Shown: piece by piece, positions 1-6,665 of the stretch
Numbering within the stretch: the stretch's first letter is position 1
Layout of the letters: the number at the start of each line of letters is the position of its first letter
NCBI GenBank assembly: GCA_964400165.1
Contig: CAYNSX010000043.1
Location: forward strand, 1 to 19,675
Length of the DNA: 19,675 nucleotides
Direction of reading: 5' to 3'
Origin: CAYNSX01 sp964400165
Lineage (GTDB): Bacteria; Armatimonadota; Hebobacteria; CAYNSX01
Program-made: the position numbers and the translations under genes
Notes under the pieces: model-generated
Database searches by the model: none
The model's input: only the letters and a program-made list of their open reading frames with translations
What the model was told of the DNA's origin: nothing

Positions 1-246
1 ATCGGCGTGCGCATCGCCCGCGGCATCACCAGCCACGGCTTCGCGCTCAATGTCACCACCGACCTGGCCTGGTTCGGGCACATCGTCCCCTGCGGCCTGA
101 CCGAGCCGGTGACCTCGCTCGCGGAACTGCTGCCCGCCGCGCCCACTTGGGATGCGGTGTGCGCCGCGGTCACGATGCGGCTGGGCGAGCGCTTCGGCGT
201 CGAGTGGCGCGATGTCTCGCTGGAGCAACTGCGGTCGCTGACCTGA
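1..246 (+). CDS. lipB: Octanoyltransferase LipB, C-terminal part (5' end outside window)
   Basis: This is the last 81 codons of lipoyl(octanoyl) transferase, which moves octanoyl groups from acyl carrier protein to the lipoyl domains of 2-oxoacid dehydrogenases and the glycine cleavage system in the cytoplasm. The frame is open from base 1. The visible residues match the end of the family catalytic domain: IGVRIARGITSHGFALNV, then a conserved IVPCG with the catalytic cysteine at visible residue 31, then VTSLAEL. The catalytic lysine should lie just upstream, outside the window. The C-terminus (residues 50-81) is a plausible terminal helix, so the gene looks intact at this end. It is followed at once by a cluster of hairpin repeats rather than by another gene, so any lipA partner must be upstream or elsewhere. 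Confidence 0.93.
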   Translation: MGVRIARGITSHGFALNVTTDLAWFGHIVPCGLTEPVTSLAELLPAAPTWDAVCAAVTMRLGERFGVEWRDVSLEQLRSLT

Positions 247-250
247 TCGC

Positions 251-302
251 GGCCCGGCCCTGAAAGGGCCGGGCTAACAAAAACCGCCCCATGAATGGGG
301 CG
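251..302 (+). repeat. Pair of GC-rich hairpins with TGAA-type loops
   Basis: Two adjacent stem-loops follow the lipB stop by 4 bases. The first (252-274) has a 9-bp stem GCCCGGCCC with loop TGAAA. The second (284-303) has an 8-bp stem CCGCCCCA with loop TGAA. They are 9 nt apart. The loop is shared with the hairpins at 2716-2787 and 18561-18634, while the stem sequences differ, as in REP/BIME-type repeats. They could also end lipB transcription, but no T-run follows. Confidence 0.75.
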
Positions 303-383
303 GAATGCCTCGGTTGAACTTGGCCGGCGGCACTGCTTCGTTGAAGCTACGCAGGCCAAGGGTCGCCTGCCCCCCTGCTCTAC

Positions 384-432
384 GCCCGCTTTAGCGGGCA
401 CGCTCTGTGAGCCCGGGGCTTTCAGCCCCGGG
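384..432 (-). repeat. Second hairpin pair, opposite orientation
   Basis: The stem-loop at 384-399 has a 6-bp stem GCCCGC with loop TTTA, which reads TAAA on the minus strand. The stem-loop at 412-432 has a 9-bp stem CCCGGGGCT around TTC, so its loop reads TGAA(A) on the minus strand. This pair therefore points the opposite way to the pair at 251-302. Between them, CTTGGCC (319-325) and GGCCAAG (354-360) form a further potential stem. The whole 251-432 segment has no coding signal. Confidence 0.65.
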
Positions 433-453
433 TGCACGACCTTCACCCCCTGA

Positions 454-480
454 CCCCCTCTCCGACAAGCGGAGAGGGGG
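454..480. repeat. CTCTCC-type stem-loop repeat
   Basis: A perfect 11-bp stem (454-464 with 470-480) encloses a 5-nt loop ACAAG. The stem core CCCTCTCC/GGAGAGGG and the leading CACCCCCTGAC are shared with the repeats at 6266-6607 and, in the stem only, at 9992-10016. It sits 5 bases past the stop of the minus-strand gene ending at 486. It may help end that transcript, although no T-run is present. Confidence 0.7.
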
Positions 481-485
481 GATGA

Positions 486-1319
486 CTATGGAGTTCGCCC
501 CAGCCGCCGCGCCGCGCGGCGGAACTGCCAGGCGCCGAGCGTGATGACGAGCGCCGTCCAGAGCAGCGCGCCGGGTTCATCCCACCCCCACAAGACACCC
601 CACTGCGCCCAGAGCAGGACATACCACCCCAGTCCGAAGGCGAAGCCCGCGTTGCGTTCCTGAGTGAATCGCCCAAGGTTCCATCCGGCGGTGCCCAATG
701 GGGTAGGCCCGCCGGAGGTGTCCCCAAACCCGGCGGCGTACATCCAACAACTAGTGAACAGCACCTTCGCGACCAGAATCACAATCAGCAACCGGACGAT
801 GGCCGCAGCCATGTGCTTGTGCCGCGCGCCGAACGCGGCGCCCAGGAGCGACCAGGCGAACGCCGTGCCCGCGATCGAAATGGCATCGACGAGATAGACA
901 TGCCAGGGCAGCTTTGTGCCTTCACCAATGCCCCATTGCGACAGCGGGGTGGCGACGAGGAACACCGCGCCGAGCACGAACGCCGGCGCCGCCATGACCC
1001 ACGATGGCGTGACCAACCCGCCGAGTATCTGCACCGGCGGGATGCGAGTGGTGAGGAGTTCGTCCAGGGTGCGCTGCGCGCGCCGGGACAGCACCCGCGC
1101 CGCCGCCGTCACGGCCGCCGTCAGCTCCACAAACGCGAAGAGCGGCCCCGCCAGCCAGGTCACCCAGCCAGTCCCACTGGGCCCAGCGGTCACGATGACG
1201 AAGACGCCGACCGTCCCCAGGAACGCCAGGATGACGATGGCGTACACCCACTTCCGGCCGCGCATCAGCGCGCGCACTTCCGTCGCCGCCACCGGATTGA
1301 AAAACCACTCGCGTTTCAT
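486..1319 (-). CDS. ABC-2-type permease-like integral membrane protein
   Basis: This is a 277-residue membrane protein with about six hydrophobic segments. The N-terminus FNPVAATEVRALMRGRKWV followed by a first transmembrane helix resembles the cytoplasmic start of ABC-2 family permeases (NPVxxxExRxxMRGR). After two helices comes a charged cytoplasmic loop, RRAQRTLDELLTTRIPP, again typical of that family, where it contacts the ATPase. The start ATG overlaps the stop of the MFS gene (ATGA, 1316-1319), so translation is probably coupled. No ABC ATPase gene is adjacent, so the partner must be encoded elsewhere or the protein is a family derivative with another role. Specific substrate: unknown. 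The assignment rests on the N-terminal pattern and topology only. Confidence 0.6.
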   Translation of the reverse strand: MKREWFFNPVAATEVRALMRGRKWVYAIVILAFLGTVGVFVIVTAGPSGTGWVTWLAGPLFAFVELTAAVTAAARVLSRRAQRTLDELLTTRIPPVQILGGLVTPSWVMAAPAFVLGAVFLVATPLSQWGIGEGTKLPWHVYLVDAISIAGTAFAWSLLGAAFGARHKHMAAAIVRLLIVILVAKVLFTSCWMYAAGFGDTSGGPTPLGTAGWNLGRFTQERNAGFAFGLGWYVLLWAQWGVLWGWDEPGALLWTALVITLGAWQFRRAARRLGRTP

Positions 1320-2692
1320 TGTGGCATCTCGGGCGACTCGGCAGCGCCTTCGGGGCGAGGCCGCTCATGCACCGCCCGCACCGCGGCCTCGACTTCCTTT
1401 TCCGGGTAGCGCCAGAAGATGAGCAGCGCCAGCGCCGCCACGGCGCCCGCCACCGGCCCGAGCAGCGTCAGCCCGAGCGGCTGCGGCGTGCCCGACTTGC
1501 CCGCGCCCATGAACAGCACGAGCAGCGCCAGCCCCGGCCCGGCCGCGTACGCCGCCTTCAGCACCAGCCCCTGCACGCCGAAAAAGAGCGCCTGGCGGCT
1601 GATGCCGCTGCGCGCCCGGTCGAAGTCGGTGATGTTGGCGACGATGGCGTAGGGGCAGGCGAACAGCCCGCCGAGCGACAGGCCGATCAGGGCGATGATG
1701 GCATAGGTGGCGGCGAAGTTCGCCGCGTCACTGCCCCAATGGCCGAGCGTCGCCAGCAGCGGGAGCGAGACGGCGAACCAGGCAATGGAGGCGAGATACG
1801 CGAACTTCAGCCCGCGGCGCCGCACCAGCCACGCCACCACGGGCAGCGCCGCCCCACCCGCCAGCAGCGCCACGCCGGAGAGATAGCCGGCGGTCCCCTC
1901 CTGCCAGTGCAGGCGGTGCTGGATGAGGTAGGGCAGCGCCGACACCATCATCATCATTCCGCCATAGAAAAGGATCTTGCTCCCCAAGTAAATCCGAAAC
2001 GGCCCGATGCTCAAGATGGACAGAATGGAGCGCGCCAGCGGCGGCGCGGCTTGTTGCGGCGGCGCTTCGCGATCGCGCGGGCCGAACAGCGGCAAAAAGA
2101 GACAGACCCCGGCAACGCCGGCGCTCAACCAGGCGACGCCGTGAAAGCCGATCCGCGGCTGCAGCAACGCGACTAGCAGCCCGGCCGCAATCAGCCCGGC
2201 CAGATTGAACGCCCCTTGCAGCGTGGCGAGCGACGCGCGGTCCGCCGAGGTCCGGGCGATGTCGGGCAACAGCGCCAGATACGGCGCGACATACATCGTG
2301 AAGGCGACGAAATAGACCACCTGGACGCCGAGGAGATACCAGAAATTGACTGGCGACTCGTGCGCGACGGGCGGATACCACAGCAGGATGTGCGTAACAA
2401 GGAACGGGAGCAGCGCCGCCGCCATCAGCGGCTTGCGCCGGCCCCAGCGGGAGCGCAGGCGGTCGCTCCAGTTGCCGATGAGCGGATCGTTGACGGCATC
2501 GGTGAGTCGGCCGATGGCGAGAGCCAGCGTGAACAGTCCGGTCGTGATCAGTGCCGTCCGCGCGCCCGTCCCCGGCACATAGAACTTCTGCAGCCAGGCC
2601 GAGAACAGGAACGCCAGCAAACTGAACCCGAAGTGGCCAGCACAGTAAAGCACCCGTTCCCGCCGCGTCAGCCCCGACACCTCATGTCTCAT
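1316..2692 (-). CDS. MFS sugar:cation symporter-like transporter (GPH family)
   Basis: This 458-residue, roughly 12-helix transporter belongs to the glycoside-pentoside-hexuronide:cation symporter branch (MFS_2). The diagnostic region is at residues 61-88: GRLTDAVNDPLIGNWSDRLR followed by SRWGRRKP, that is, the D..nDP..G..SD......RWGRRkP signature of the loop between helices 2 and 3. The length is usual for the family. Such proteins import sugars, glycosides or related compounds with Na+ or H+; the substrate cannot be read here. The start ATG at 2692 has no clear Shine-Dalgarno, and a second in-frame ATG does not occur nearby. A 163-bp repeat-bearing gap separates it from the oxidoreductase gene upstream on the same strand, and the downstream membrane gene overlaps it by ATGA. 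Confidence 0.88.
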   Translation of the reverse strand: MRHEVSGLTRRERVLYCAGHFGFSLLAFLFSAWLQKFYVPGTGARTALITTGLFTLALAIGRLTDAVNDPLIGNWSDRLRSRWGRRKPLMAAALLPFLVTHILLWYPPVAHESPVNFWYLLGVQVVYFVAFTMYVAPYLALLPDIARTSADRASLATLQGAFNLAGLIAAGLLVALLQPRIGFHGVAWLSAGVAGVCLFLPLFGPRDREAPPQQAAPPLARSILSILSIGPFRIYLGSKILFYGGMMMMVSALPYLIQHRLHWQEGTAGYLSGVALLAGGAALPVVAWLVRRRGLKFAYLASIAWFAVSLPLLATLGHWGSDAANFAATYAIIALIGLSLGGLFACPYAIVANITDFDRARSGISRQALFFGVQGLVLKAAYAAGPGLALLVLFMGAGKSGTPQPLGLTLLGPVAGAVAALALLIFWRYPEKEVEAAVRAVHERPRPEGAAESPEMPQ

Positions 2693-2715
2693 GCCTGTTC
2701 TTTCATCCCCCCCAA

Positions 2716-2787
2716 CCCGGCACTGAAGTGCCGGGCTGAATCACACTACCACTGCGAGAGGTCTTCCGCCCCGACTGAAGTCGGGGC
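2716..2787 (+). repeat. Two-hairpin repeat element, copy 1
   Basis: Hairpin A (2716-2735) is CCCGGCAC-TGAA-GTGCCGGG. Hairpin B (2768-2787) is GCCCCGAC-TGAA-GTCGGGGC. Both have perfect 8-bp stems and the same TGAA loop, and about 32 nt separate them. A near-identical element in opposite orientation lies at 18561-18634, where the linker is also conserved (CTGAATCA, CCACTGC and AGGTCTT all recur). It fills most of the 163-bp gap between the oxidoreductase and MFS genes. Confidence 0.9.
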
Positions 2788-2801
2788 AACGCGATGATCC
2801 A

Positions 2802-2816
2802 GTTTCCTCGTTTCCT
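2802..2816. repeat. Short tandem GTTTCCTC repeat (two units)
   Basis: The 8-base unit GTTTCCTC occurs at 2802-2809 and nearly again at 2810-2817, continuing TTTCCTGATTTTCTTG. A three-unit version is at 5679-5702. It lies about 40 bp downstream of the oxidoreductase stop. Nothing indicates a function. Confidence 0.6.
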
Positions 2817-2855
2817 GATTTTCTTGCCTCGGTCGTCGTCCCTTCATCTTCCGGT

Positions 2856-4349
2856 TCACATCTCGCTGACCGACACAATCTGCCCGCTCGTCCGCAAGCG
2901 CTCGCGCAACTGCGCGACATCCACGCTGCGCGGGGCGACGCCCTGCTCGAGCGCCAGCGCCGCCGCGGTGCCCGCCGCCCAGCCCAGGTTCGTCAGCACC
3001 GGCTCCAGGCGCAGCGTGCCGTAGCCGACATGCGTCGCGCTCACACAGACCGGCACTAGCAGGTTGGGCGCCGCGGGCGTCGTCATCACGCCGAACGGAA
3101 TGTCGTACGGTTTCACGCTCGCCATAAGGAATCCCTCCGCCCACGGCGTCGCCTGGTCGGGGCGATACCACTGCGTGGCGTGCGAGTCGAGCGGGTAACT
3201 GCCGACGGCGACGCCGTCGGCGCGCTCGCGGTCGCGCTGCGCGTTGTGTTGGGTGAACAGATCATCGCCGACCAGCCGCCGCGTCTCACGCACATACAGT
3301 TGCGGCGGCCAGTGGCCGGTGTCGGCGAACTCATCGCGGCACAGGCCGAACGCGCCCGCGGCGGTCTGCAAGCGCGGCGGCACGCGCGGGTCGGTCTGCA
3401 CGAACTTCCACCAGCCGAGTTGATAGTCGCGGTGCGCGGCGGCGATGCGGGCGCGCTCGGCGGGCGGCGCGGTCGGATAGGCAGTGTTGCCCTCGATCCA
3501 ATCCATCGACTGCCAGCAGAAGCCCCAGTTGTTGCAGTCGTACTTCTCGTTCGGCAGTTCGGCGAGCAGCACGACATCCTGCAGGCGGGCGTTCGGTTTG
3601 GCGCGCAAGTATTGCAAGAGCAGGTCGTAGGTCGTGGGGTCGTAGGTCGCGGGTTGTGGGAAGGGAACCCGGATGCGCGGGTCGGCGGTCAGGCACAGTC
3701 GGTAGCAGTACGCCTGCACGCGCGCATCGCCCTCGCCGGTAGTGCCGTCCGCGGGTTGGGTGCGGTCGGGGTCCCAGTACAGCAGGCCCGCGTATTCTTC
3801 ATCGAACTCCGCCCTACTCTCGCGTCCGACACGAAACTGGCACCCCGCTGCGGCGAGCAAGTCGCCCTCGTAGCTCGCATCCACCCACACCCGCGCCCGC
3901 CATACCGTCTCCCCGCTCACCGCCTCCGTGAGTTCCCCATTCACCCCTCGACTGCGCTCGGGGCAAGTCATTCTCCATTCACTTATCACCGCGTTGCGCT
4001 CCAGCGTGACGCCCTCCGTCTCCGCCACCCACCCTTCCAACACCTCCCGCGCCACGCGCGGCTCGAAGTGCATCCCGCCGCGCGACGCGCGTTCCTGCGG
4101 CGTCCCCTCGCCGTACGCGCCGAGATAGTGCGCGTGCACCCGTCGCTGGAACTCGCGGAAGAAGCCGCCGACCGTCTCCGGTTTGCCGATGTCGGTGCGC
4201 GACAGGCCGCCTGTCAGCATCCCACCGAGGTGCGCGCCCGGCTCCAGCAACGCCACCGACCGCCCCGCCTGCGCCGCCGCGATCGCCGCCGCAATGCCGG
4301 CGGGCGTGGCGCCGTAAACGAGCACATCGACTTCACGAGTGGCGGGCAC
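2856..4349 (-). CDS. FAD-dependent oxidoreductase (FAD_oxidored family)
   Basis: From the GTG at 4349 the product is 497 residues. Residues 7-37 hold the N-terminal Rossmann motif: VDVLVYGATPAGIAAA, with the GATPAG dinucleotide loop at 13-18, and the FAD-ribose acidic residue E36. HLGGMLTGGLS follows, then VDASYEGDLLAAAGC, the equivalent of the usual IDAT(Y/G)EGDL. The C-terminal part carries PFGVMTTPAAPNLLVPVCVS and LGWAAGTAAALAL, as in this family of putative flavin oxidoreductases common near carbohydrate genes. Substrate unknown. The frame stays open upstream to 4913, but that part is antisense to another gene and has no family resemblance. GTG 4349 places the FAD motif where relatives have it. 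No strong Shine-Dalgarno is visible. Residues about 128-136 are encoded by a dispersed 24-nt repeat. Confidence 0.88.
   Translation of the reverse strand: MPATREVDVLVYGATPAGIAAAIAAAQAGRSVALLEPGAHLGGMLTGGLSRTDIGKPETVGGFFREFQRRVHAHYLGAYGEGTPQERASRGGMHFEPRVAREVLEGWVAETEGVTLERNAVISEWRMTCPERSRGVNGELTEAVSGETVWRARVWVDASYEGDLLAAAGCQFRVGRESRAEFDEEYAGLLYWDPDRTQPADGTTGEGDARVQAYCYRLCLTADPRIRVPFPQPATYDPTTYDLLLQYLRAKPNARLQDVVLLAELPNEKYDCNNWGFCWQSMDWIEGNTAYPTAPPAERARIAAAHRDYQLGWWKFVQTDPRVPPRLQTAAGAFGLCRDEFADTGHWPPQLYVRETRRLVGDDLFTQHNAQRDRERADGVAVGSYPLDSHATQWYRPDQATPWAEGFLMASVKPYDIPFGVMTTPAAPNLLVPVCVSATHVGYGTLRLEPVLTNLGWAAGTAAALALEQGVAPRSVDVAQLRERLRTSGQIVSVSEM
3944..3967 (-). repeat. 24-nt dispersed element inside a coding sequence
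   Basis: The minus strand here is identical over 24 nt to 10020-10043 on the plus strand (it begins CTTGCCCCGAGC and ends AGTCGAGGGG). It adds exactly 8 codons to the FAD oxidoreductase gene, giving TCPERSRGV at residues 128-136. Removing it rejoins the frame as WRM-MNGELT. An 8-base direct repeat CCATTCAC (3937-3944 and 3975-3982) brackets it, but the 38-bp period is not a multiple of three. Confidence 0.8.
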
Positions 4350-4400
4350 GCCCCACAGATTCGCCGTGCGGCGACCCCGTTCCTTAGTCGGCCTCGGCTG

Positions 4401-4406
4401 TACAAT
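4401..4406 (+). promoter_or_regulatory. -10 box TACAAT of a leaderless gene
   Basis: TACAAT ends 6 nt before the ATG at 4413, so a normal -10 spacing puts +1 on the A of the start codon. No Shine-Dalgarno fits in between. A -35 match is poor (CGTTCC at 17-bp spacing). The same TACAAT-N6-start arrangement precedes the PhzF gene. Confidence 0.65.
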
Positions 4407-4412
4407 CTGCGT

Positions 4413-5636
4413 ATGCACCGCCGATGGCTTGCCCTCGTGATCGTGACTGGACTGCTGAGTCTGGCTGGTTCGGCCTTCCCCGCGCGCGATGAGTGGCTTC
4501 CGCTCCAGTACTGGGGTGCATCGGAAATGTACCGGGGCGGGCACTGGGGCGAGCCCGGTCGTCTCCGAAACCTGTGGGCGAGTGCGGATGGCCGCATCGT
4601 CGCGGCCGCAGAACATCATTTGATTTTCGGTGAATTCGGGAGCTCCAACTTCGTCGCGTTTCAGTACGGCGAAGTGACCGCGCCACCCAGCGGTCGGTTC
4701 TTTGCGCTCGGTCAGACGGTCGCGACGAAGCCGCAGTTGATGACGACCGTGGCCACCGTGGTCACGGTCTTCGACTCCGAAGGATCGGTGGTGTGGTCGG
4801 TCGCCGGGTTGGGGGACTATGCCTGGGTCTCCGACGCCGGACACGCCGCGATCGCGCATGTCGTCGAGGGCGGCAGCTTCAGCGCTCCGACCTTCGTCGA
4901 TCCGACCGGGCAAGTGGCGGCGAAACCGCCTCCGCTGGTGCGGCGCGGGTCGGGGATTGAATTCGCCGGCGGCTTCACCAGGTCCGGCGAGTTCCTCGGC
5001 TTTTCGTGCGCAACAAGCAACGAGCCCTGTTCCGTTCTGCGCTGGCGGCCGGGCACGGACCCCCGATGGGACGACCTGGACAGTGAGGTGCGGGAAGTCT
5101 TCCGCTGGACACCTTCGCCGAGCGGCCGCTTAGTCGCAGTGAATCACTCCACGCCCGGCCGAAAACAAGCGCTCTCACTGCTGACAGCAGACTTGAAACC
5201 CCTTTGGACAGTCACGGACTGCATCGTCGATGACCTGGCGTTCGCCCCTGACGAGAAGACCTTCTTCACCATCGAAGCGACTGCCACCGATCCGAAGCGG
5301 CGCTTGATCGTCCGTCTGACGGCGACGGGCCAAGAGCGCGAGCGCGCCCTTCCACAGCGCGCCGACCCTCAACGGGTGAAGATGGCGGTTTCGCCACTCG
5401 GCGACTTGGGAGTGCTGGAGTACAACCGCGAGCGCGACTCTTCCAAAGCATTGGAGGTGGCACTCTGGATGCGCGTGCATGCGGACGGCGTTCTCCGGCC
5501 CGAGCGCTTCGGCACCTACCTCACTCTCGCTCCGGACGAATTCGACGGGGAGTTTCCAAAGCCGGTCTGGGTTGGCCATGACCTCGTGCTTGTCACGGCT
5601 CGTCGCCTGTATCGCTTCCGCCCTTCCTTCTACTGA
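4413..5636 (+). CDS. Secreted beta-propeller-like protein of unknown function
   Basis: This is a 407-residue protein whose first 24 residues (MHRRWLALVIVTGLLSLAGS then AFPA) form a signal peptide with a likely cut after AFPA or nearby. The mature part contains several short strand-turn motifs of the kind seen in WD40/TolB-like propeller blades: SADGRIVAAA, SPSGRLVAV, APDEKTFFTIE and SPLGDLGVLEY, each followed by a hydrophobic strand. This suggests a propeller, with an export destination in the periplasm or cell surface. No catalytic motif is seen. The ATG at 4413 was chosen because the signal peptide begins there and a TACAAT box lies 6 nt upstream; the much longer open frame before it is antisense to the oxidoreductase. 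The gene diverges from the oxidoreductase (63-bp gap) and converges on the next gene. Confidence 0.75.
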   Translation: MHRRWLALVIVTGLLSLAGSAFPARDEWLPLQYWGASEMYRGGHWGEPGRLRNLWASADGRIVAAAEHHLIFGEFGSSNFVAFQYGEVTAPPSGRFFALGQTVATKPQLMTTVATVVTVFDSEGSVVWSVAGLGDYAWVSDAGHAAIAHVVEGGSFSAPTFVDPTGQVAAKPPPLVRRGSGIEFAGGFTRSGEFLGFSCATSNEPCSVLRWRPGTDPRWDDLDSEVREVFRWTPSPSGRLVAVNHSTPGRKQALSLLTADLKPLWTVTDCIVDDLAFAPDEKTFFTIEATATDPKRRLIVRLTATGQERERALPQRADPQRVKMAVSPLGDLGVLEYNRERDSSKALEVALWMRVHADGVLRPERFGTYLTLAPDEFDGEFPKPVWVGHDLVLVTARRLYRFRPSFY

Positions 5637-5646
5637 CAAAACAAAC

Positions 5647-5668
5647 GGGCCGGTCAATTGACCGGCCC
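5647..5668. terminator. Likely bidirectional terminator
   Basis: A perfect 22-bp palindrome, GGGCCGGTCAA/TTGACCGGCCC, lies between the convergent genes ending at 5636 (+) and 5715 (-). On the plus strand ACAAAC precedes it and a T-rich stretch (CTTGTTTCC) follows about 10 nt later. On the minus strand TTTGTTTTGTCA follows at once, a better terminator tail. Confidence 0.65.
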
Positions 5669-5678
5669 GACAAACCTT

Positions 5679-5702
5679 GTTTCCTCGTTTCCTCGTTTCC
5701 TG
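5679..5702. repeat. Short tandem GTTTCCTC repeat (three units)
   Basis: GTTTCCTC at 5679-5686 and 5687-5694 is followed by GTTTCCTG at 5695-5702. It matches the two-unit tract at 2802-2816. It lies between the bidirectional hairpin and the stop of the minus-strand gene. Confidence 0.6.
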
Positions 5703-5714
5703 GTCTTGAAAGTC

Positions 5715-6179
5715 CTACCAGCGGACTTGATACCCCAGGTTCGGCGCCTTCTCGCGCATACTGAATGCCATGCCCTTGTCGGGCAGCGCCAGCGGGCCGT
5801 CGGGGCGCGGCTCGTCCATGTACATCACCACGCCGACGGCCGCGGCGGCGAAGAACAGCGTTCCGAGACTGTCGTCGTTGTGCGGAGTGATCAGCGCCAG
5901 GCCGATCGCCGCCAGCGTCACCGGCACCCATTTCTTGCGTTCGCGGTCGGTGCGGGCGCTGAAGGAGAGCGGAATGCGCTCGGCGGGCCGCAGCGTAATC
6001 GCTGCGCCGCTCGTGTCCGTCAGGCCGAAGCCCAGTTGCAACGCGGGCGCTGCGACTGGCGCCGGTGCCAGTGCAACGCGCTGCGATCCATCGAACGCGG
6101 CGCTCGGCCGCGCGAGCGCGAACAGTCCCACGCCCACGACTGCACCCGCGACCATCATCTTCCCTGTCATCGAAAGCAT
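5715..6179 (-). CDS. Small exported or membrane protein of unknown function
   Basis: The product is 154 residues from the ATG at 6179. That start is supported by GGGAGGA 7 nt upstream; the frame continues to 6245 but has no better start. The N-terminal MTGKMMVAGAVVGVGLFALA followed by RPSAAFDG reads as a signal peptide with an AxA-like cut. The mid-section (about residues 36-85) is a beta-rich segment with LGFGLTDTSGAAITLRPAE. Near the C-terminus two hydrophobic stretches, VPVTLAAIGLALI and TLFFAAAAVGVVMYM, could be a membrane hairpin. The end is short and ends in YQVRW. No family was recognised. A TTGACG-N16-GACAAT promoter lies upstream, predicting a 39-nt leader. The gene is alone between convergent and repeat-filled regions. 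Confidence 0.75.
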   Translation of the reverse strand: MLSMTGKMMVAGAVVGVGLFALARPSAAFDGSQRVALAPAPVAAPALQLGFGLTDTSGAAITLRPAERIPLSFSARTDRERKKWVPVTLAAIGLALITPHNDDSLGTLFFAAAAVGVVMYMDEPRPDGPLALPDKGMAFSMREKAPNLGYQVRW

Positions 6180-6224
6180 CTTCGGTCCTCCCTGCCGTGA
6201 TGTTCTGCCCTGCGCTCCGGCTTC

Positions 6225-6252
6225 ATTGTCCCGAATCGCAGTCAAGCGTCAA
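6225..6252 (-). promoter_or_regulatory. Sigma70-like promoter TTGACG-16-GACAAT
   Basis: On the minus strand, TTGACG (6247-6252) and GACAAT (6225-6230) are 16 bp apart. The start would be near 6218, leaving about 39 nt before the ATG at 6179 with its GGGAGGA site. The -35 hexamer lies in the first bases of the duplicated 182-bp unit. Confidence 0.6.
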
Positions 6253-6607
6253 CCCCACCGCCGTCCTCACCCCCTGACCCCCTCTCCCGAACTGGGAGAG
6301 GGGGAACCAACAGTGAACGCAATCTCCTTTCCCTCTCCCGTTGGGGAGAGGGACTGCGCATCTTCCGCCGTTGCATTTCTTCCCCCTCTCCATTCATGGG
6401 GAGGGGGCGGGGGGAGGGGTCGCGCGGGCGTCAACCCCACCGCCGTCCTCACCCCCTGACCCCCTCTCCCGAACTGGGAGAGGGGGAACCAACAGTGAAC
6501 GCAATCTCCTTTCCCTCTCCCGTTGGGGAGAGGGACTGCGCATCTTCCGCCGTTGCATTTCTTCCCCCTCTCCATTCATGGGGAGGGGGCAGGGGGAGGG
6601 GTCGCGC
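6246..6607. repeat. 182-bp unit in tandem, each with three CTCTCC stem-loops
   Basis: Bases 6246-6425 recur at 6428-6607 with one difference seen (G at 6409, A at 6591), so the period is 182 bp. Each unit carries three stem-loops with a shared CCCTCTCC/GGAGAGGG-type stem and different loops (around GAACT, CGTTG and ATTCAT). The open frames across it are products of the repeats. It occupies nearly the whole gap between 6180 and 6665. Confidence 0.92.
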
Positions 6608-6665
6608 ACAGGGATAGGTGACTCACTTGCCGAATCAGGCACGCACCACACCCCGGAGGTCACCG

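Noticed and set aside
3180..4412. Upstream extension of the secreted protein's frame
   Set aside because: It is antisense to the FAD oxidoreductase, and the signal peptide starts at 4413.
4350..4913. Upstream extension of the FAD oxidoreductase frame
   Set aside because: It overlaps the divergent gene and has no family similarity. The FAD-binding motif begins a few residues after GTG 4349.
6246..6607. CRISPR-like array
   Set aside because: Only two long units in direct tandem with internal palindromes, no spacers and no cas genes; it is a duplication of an intergenic repeat.
6267..6663. Small open frames with PSPSSGEGVRG-like ends
   Set aside because: They are translations of CTCTCC stem-loop repeats and recur with the duplication.
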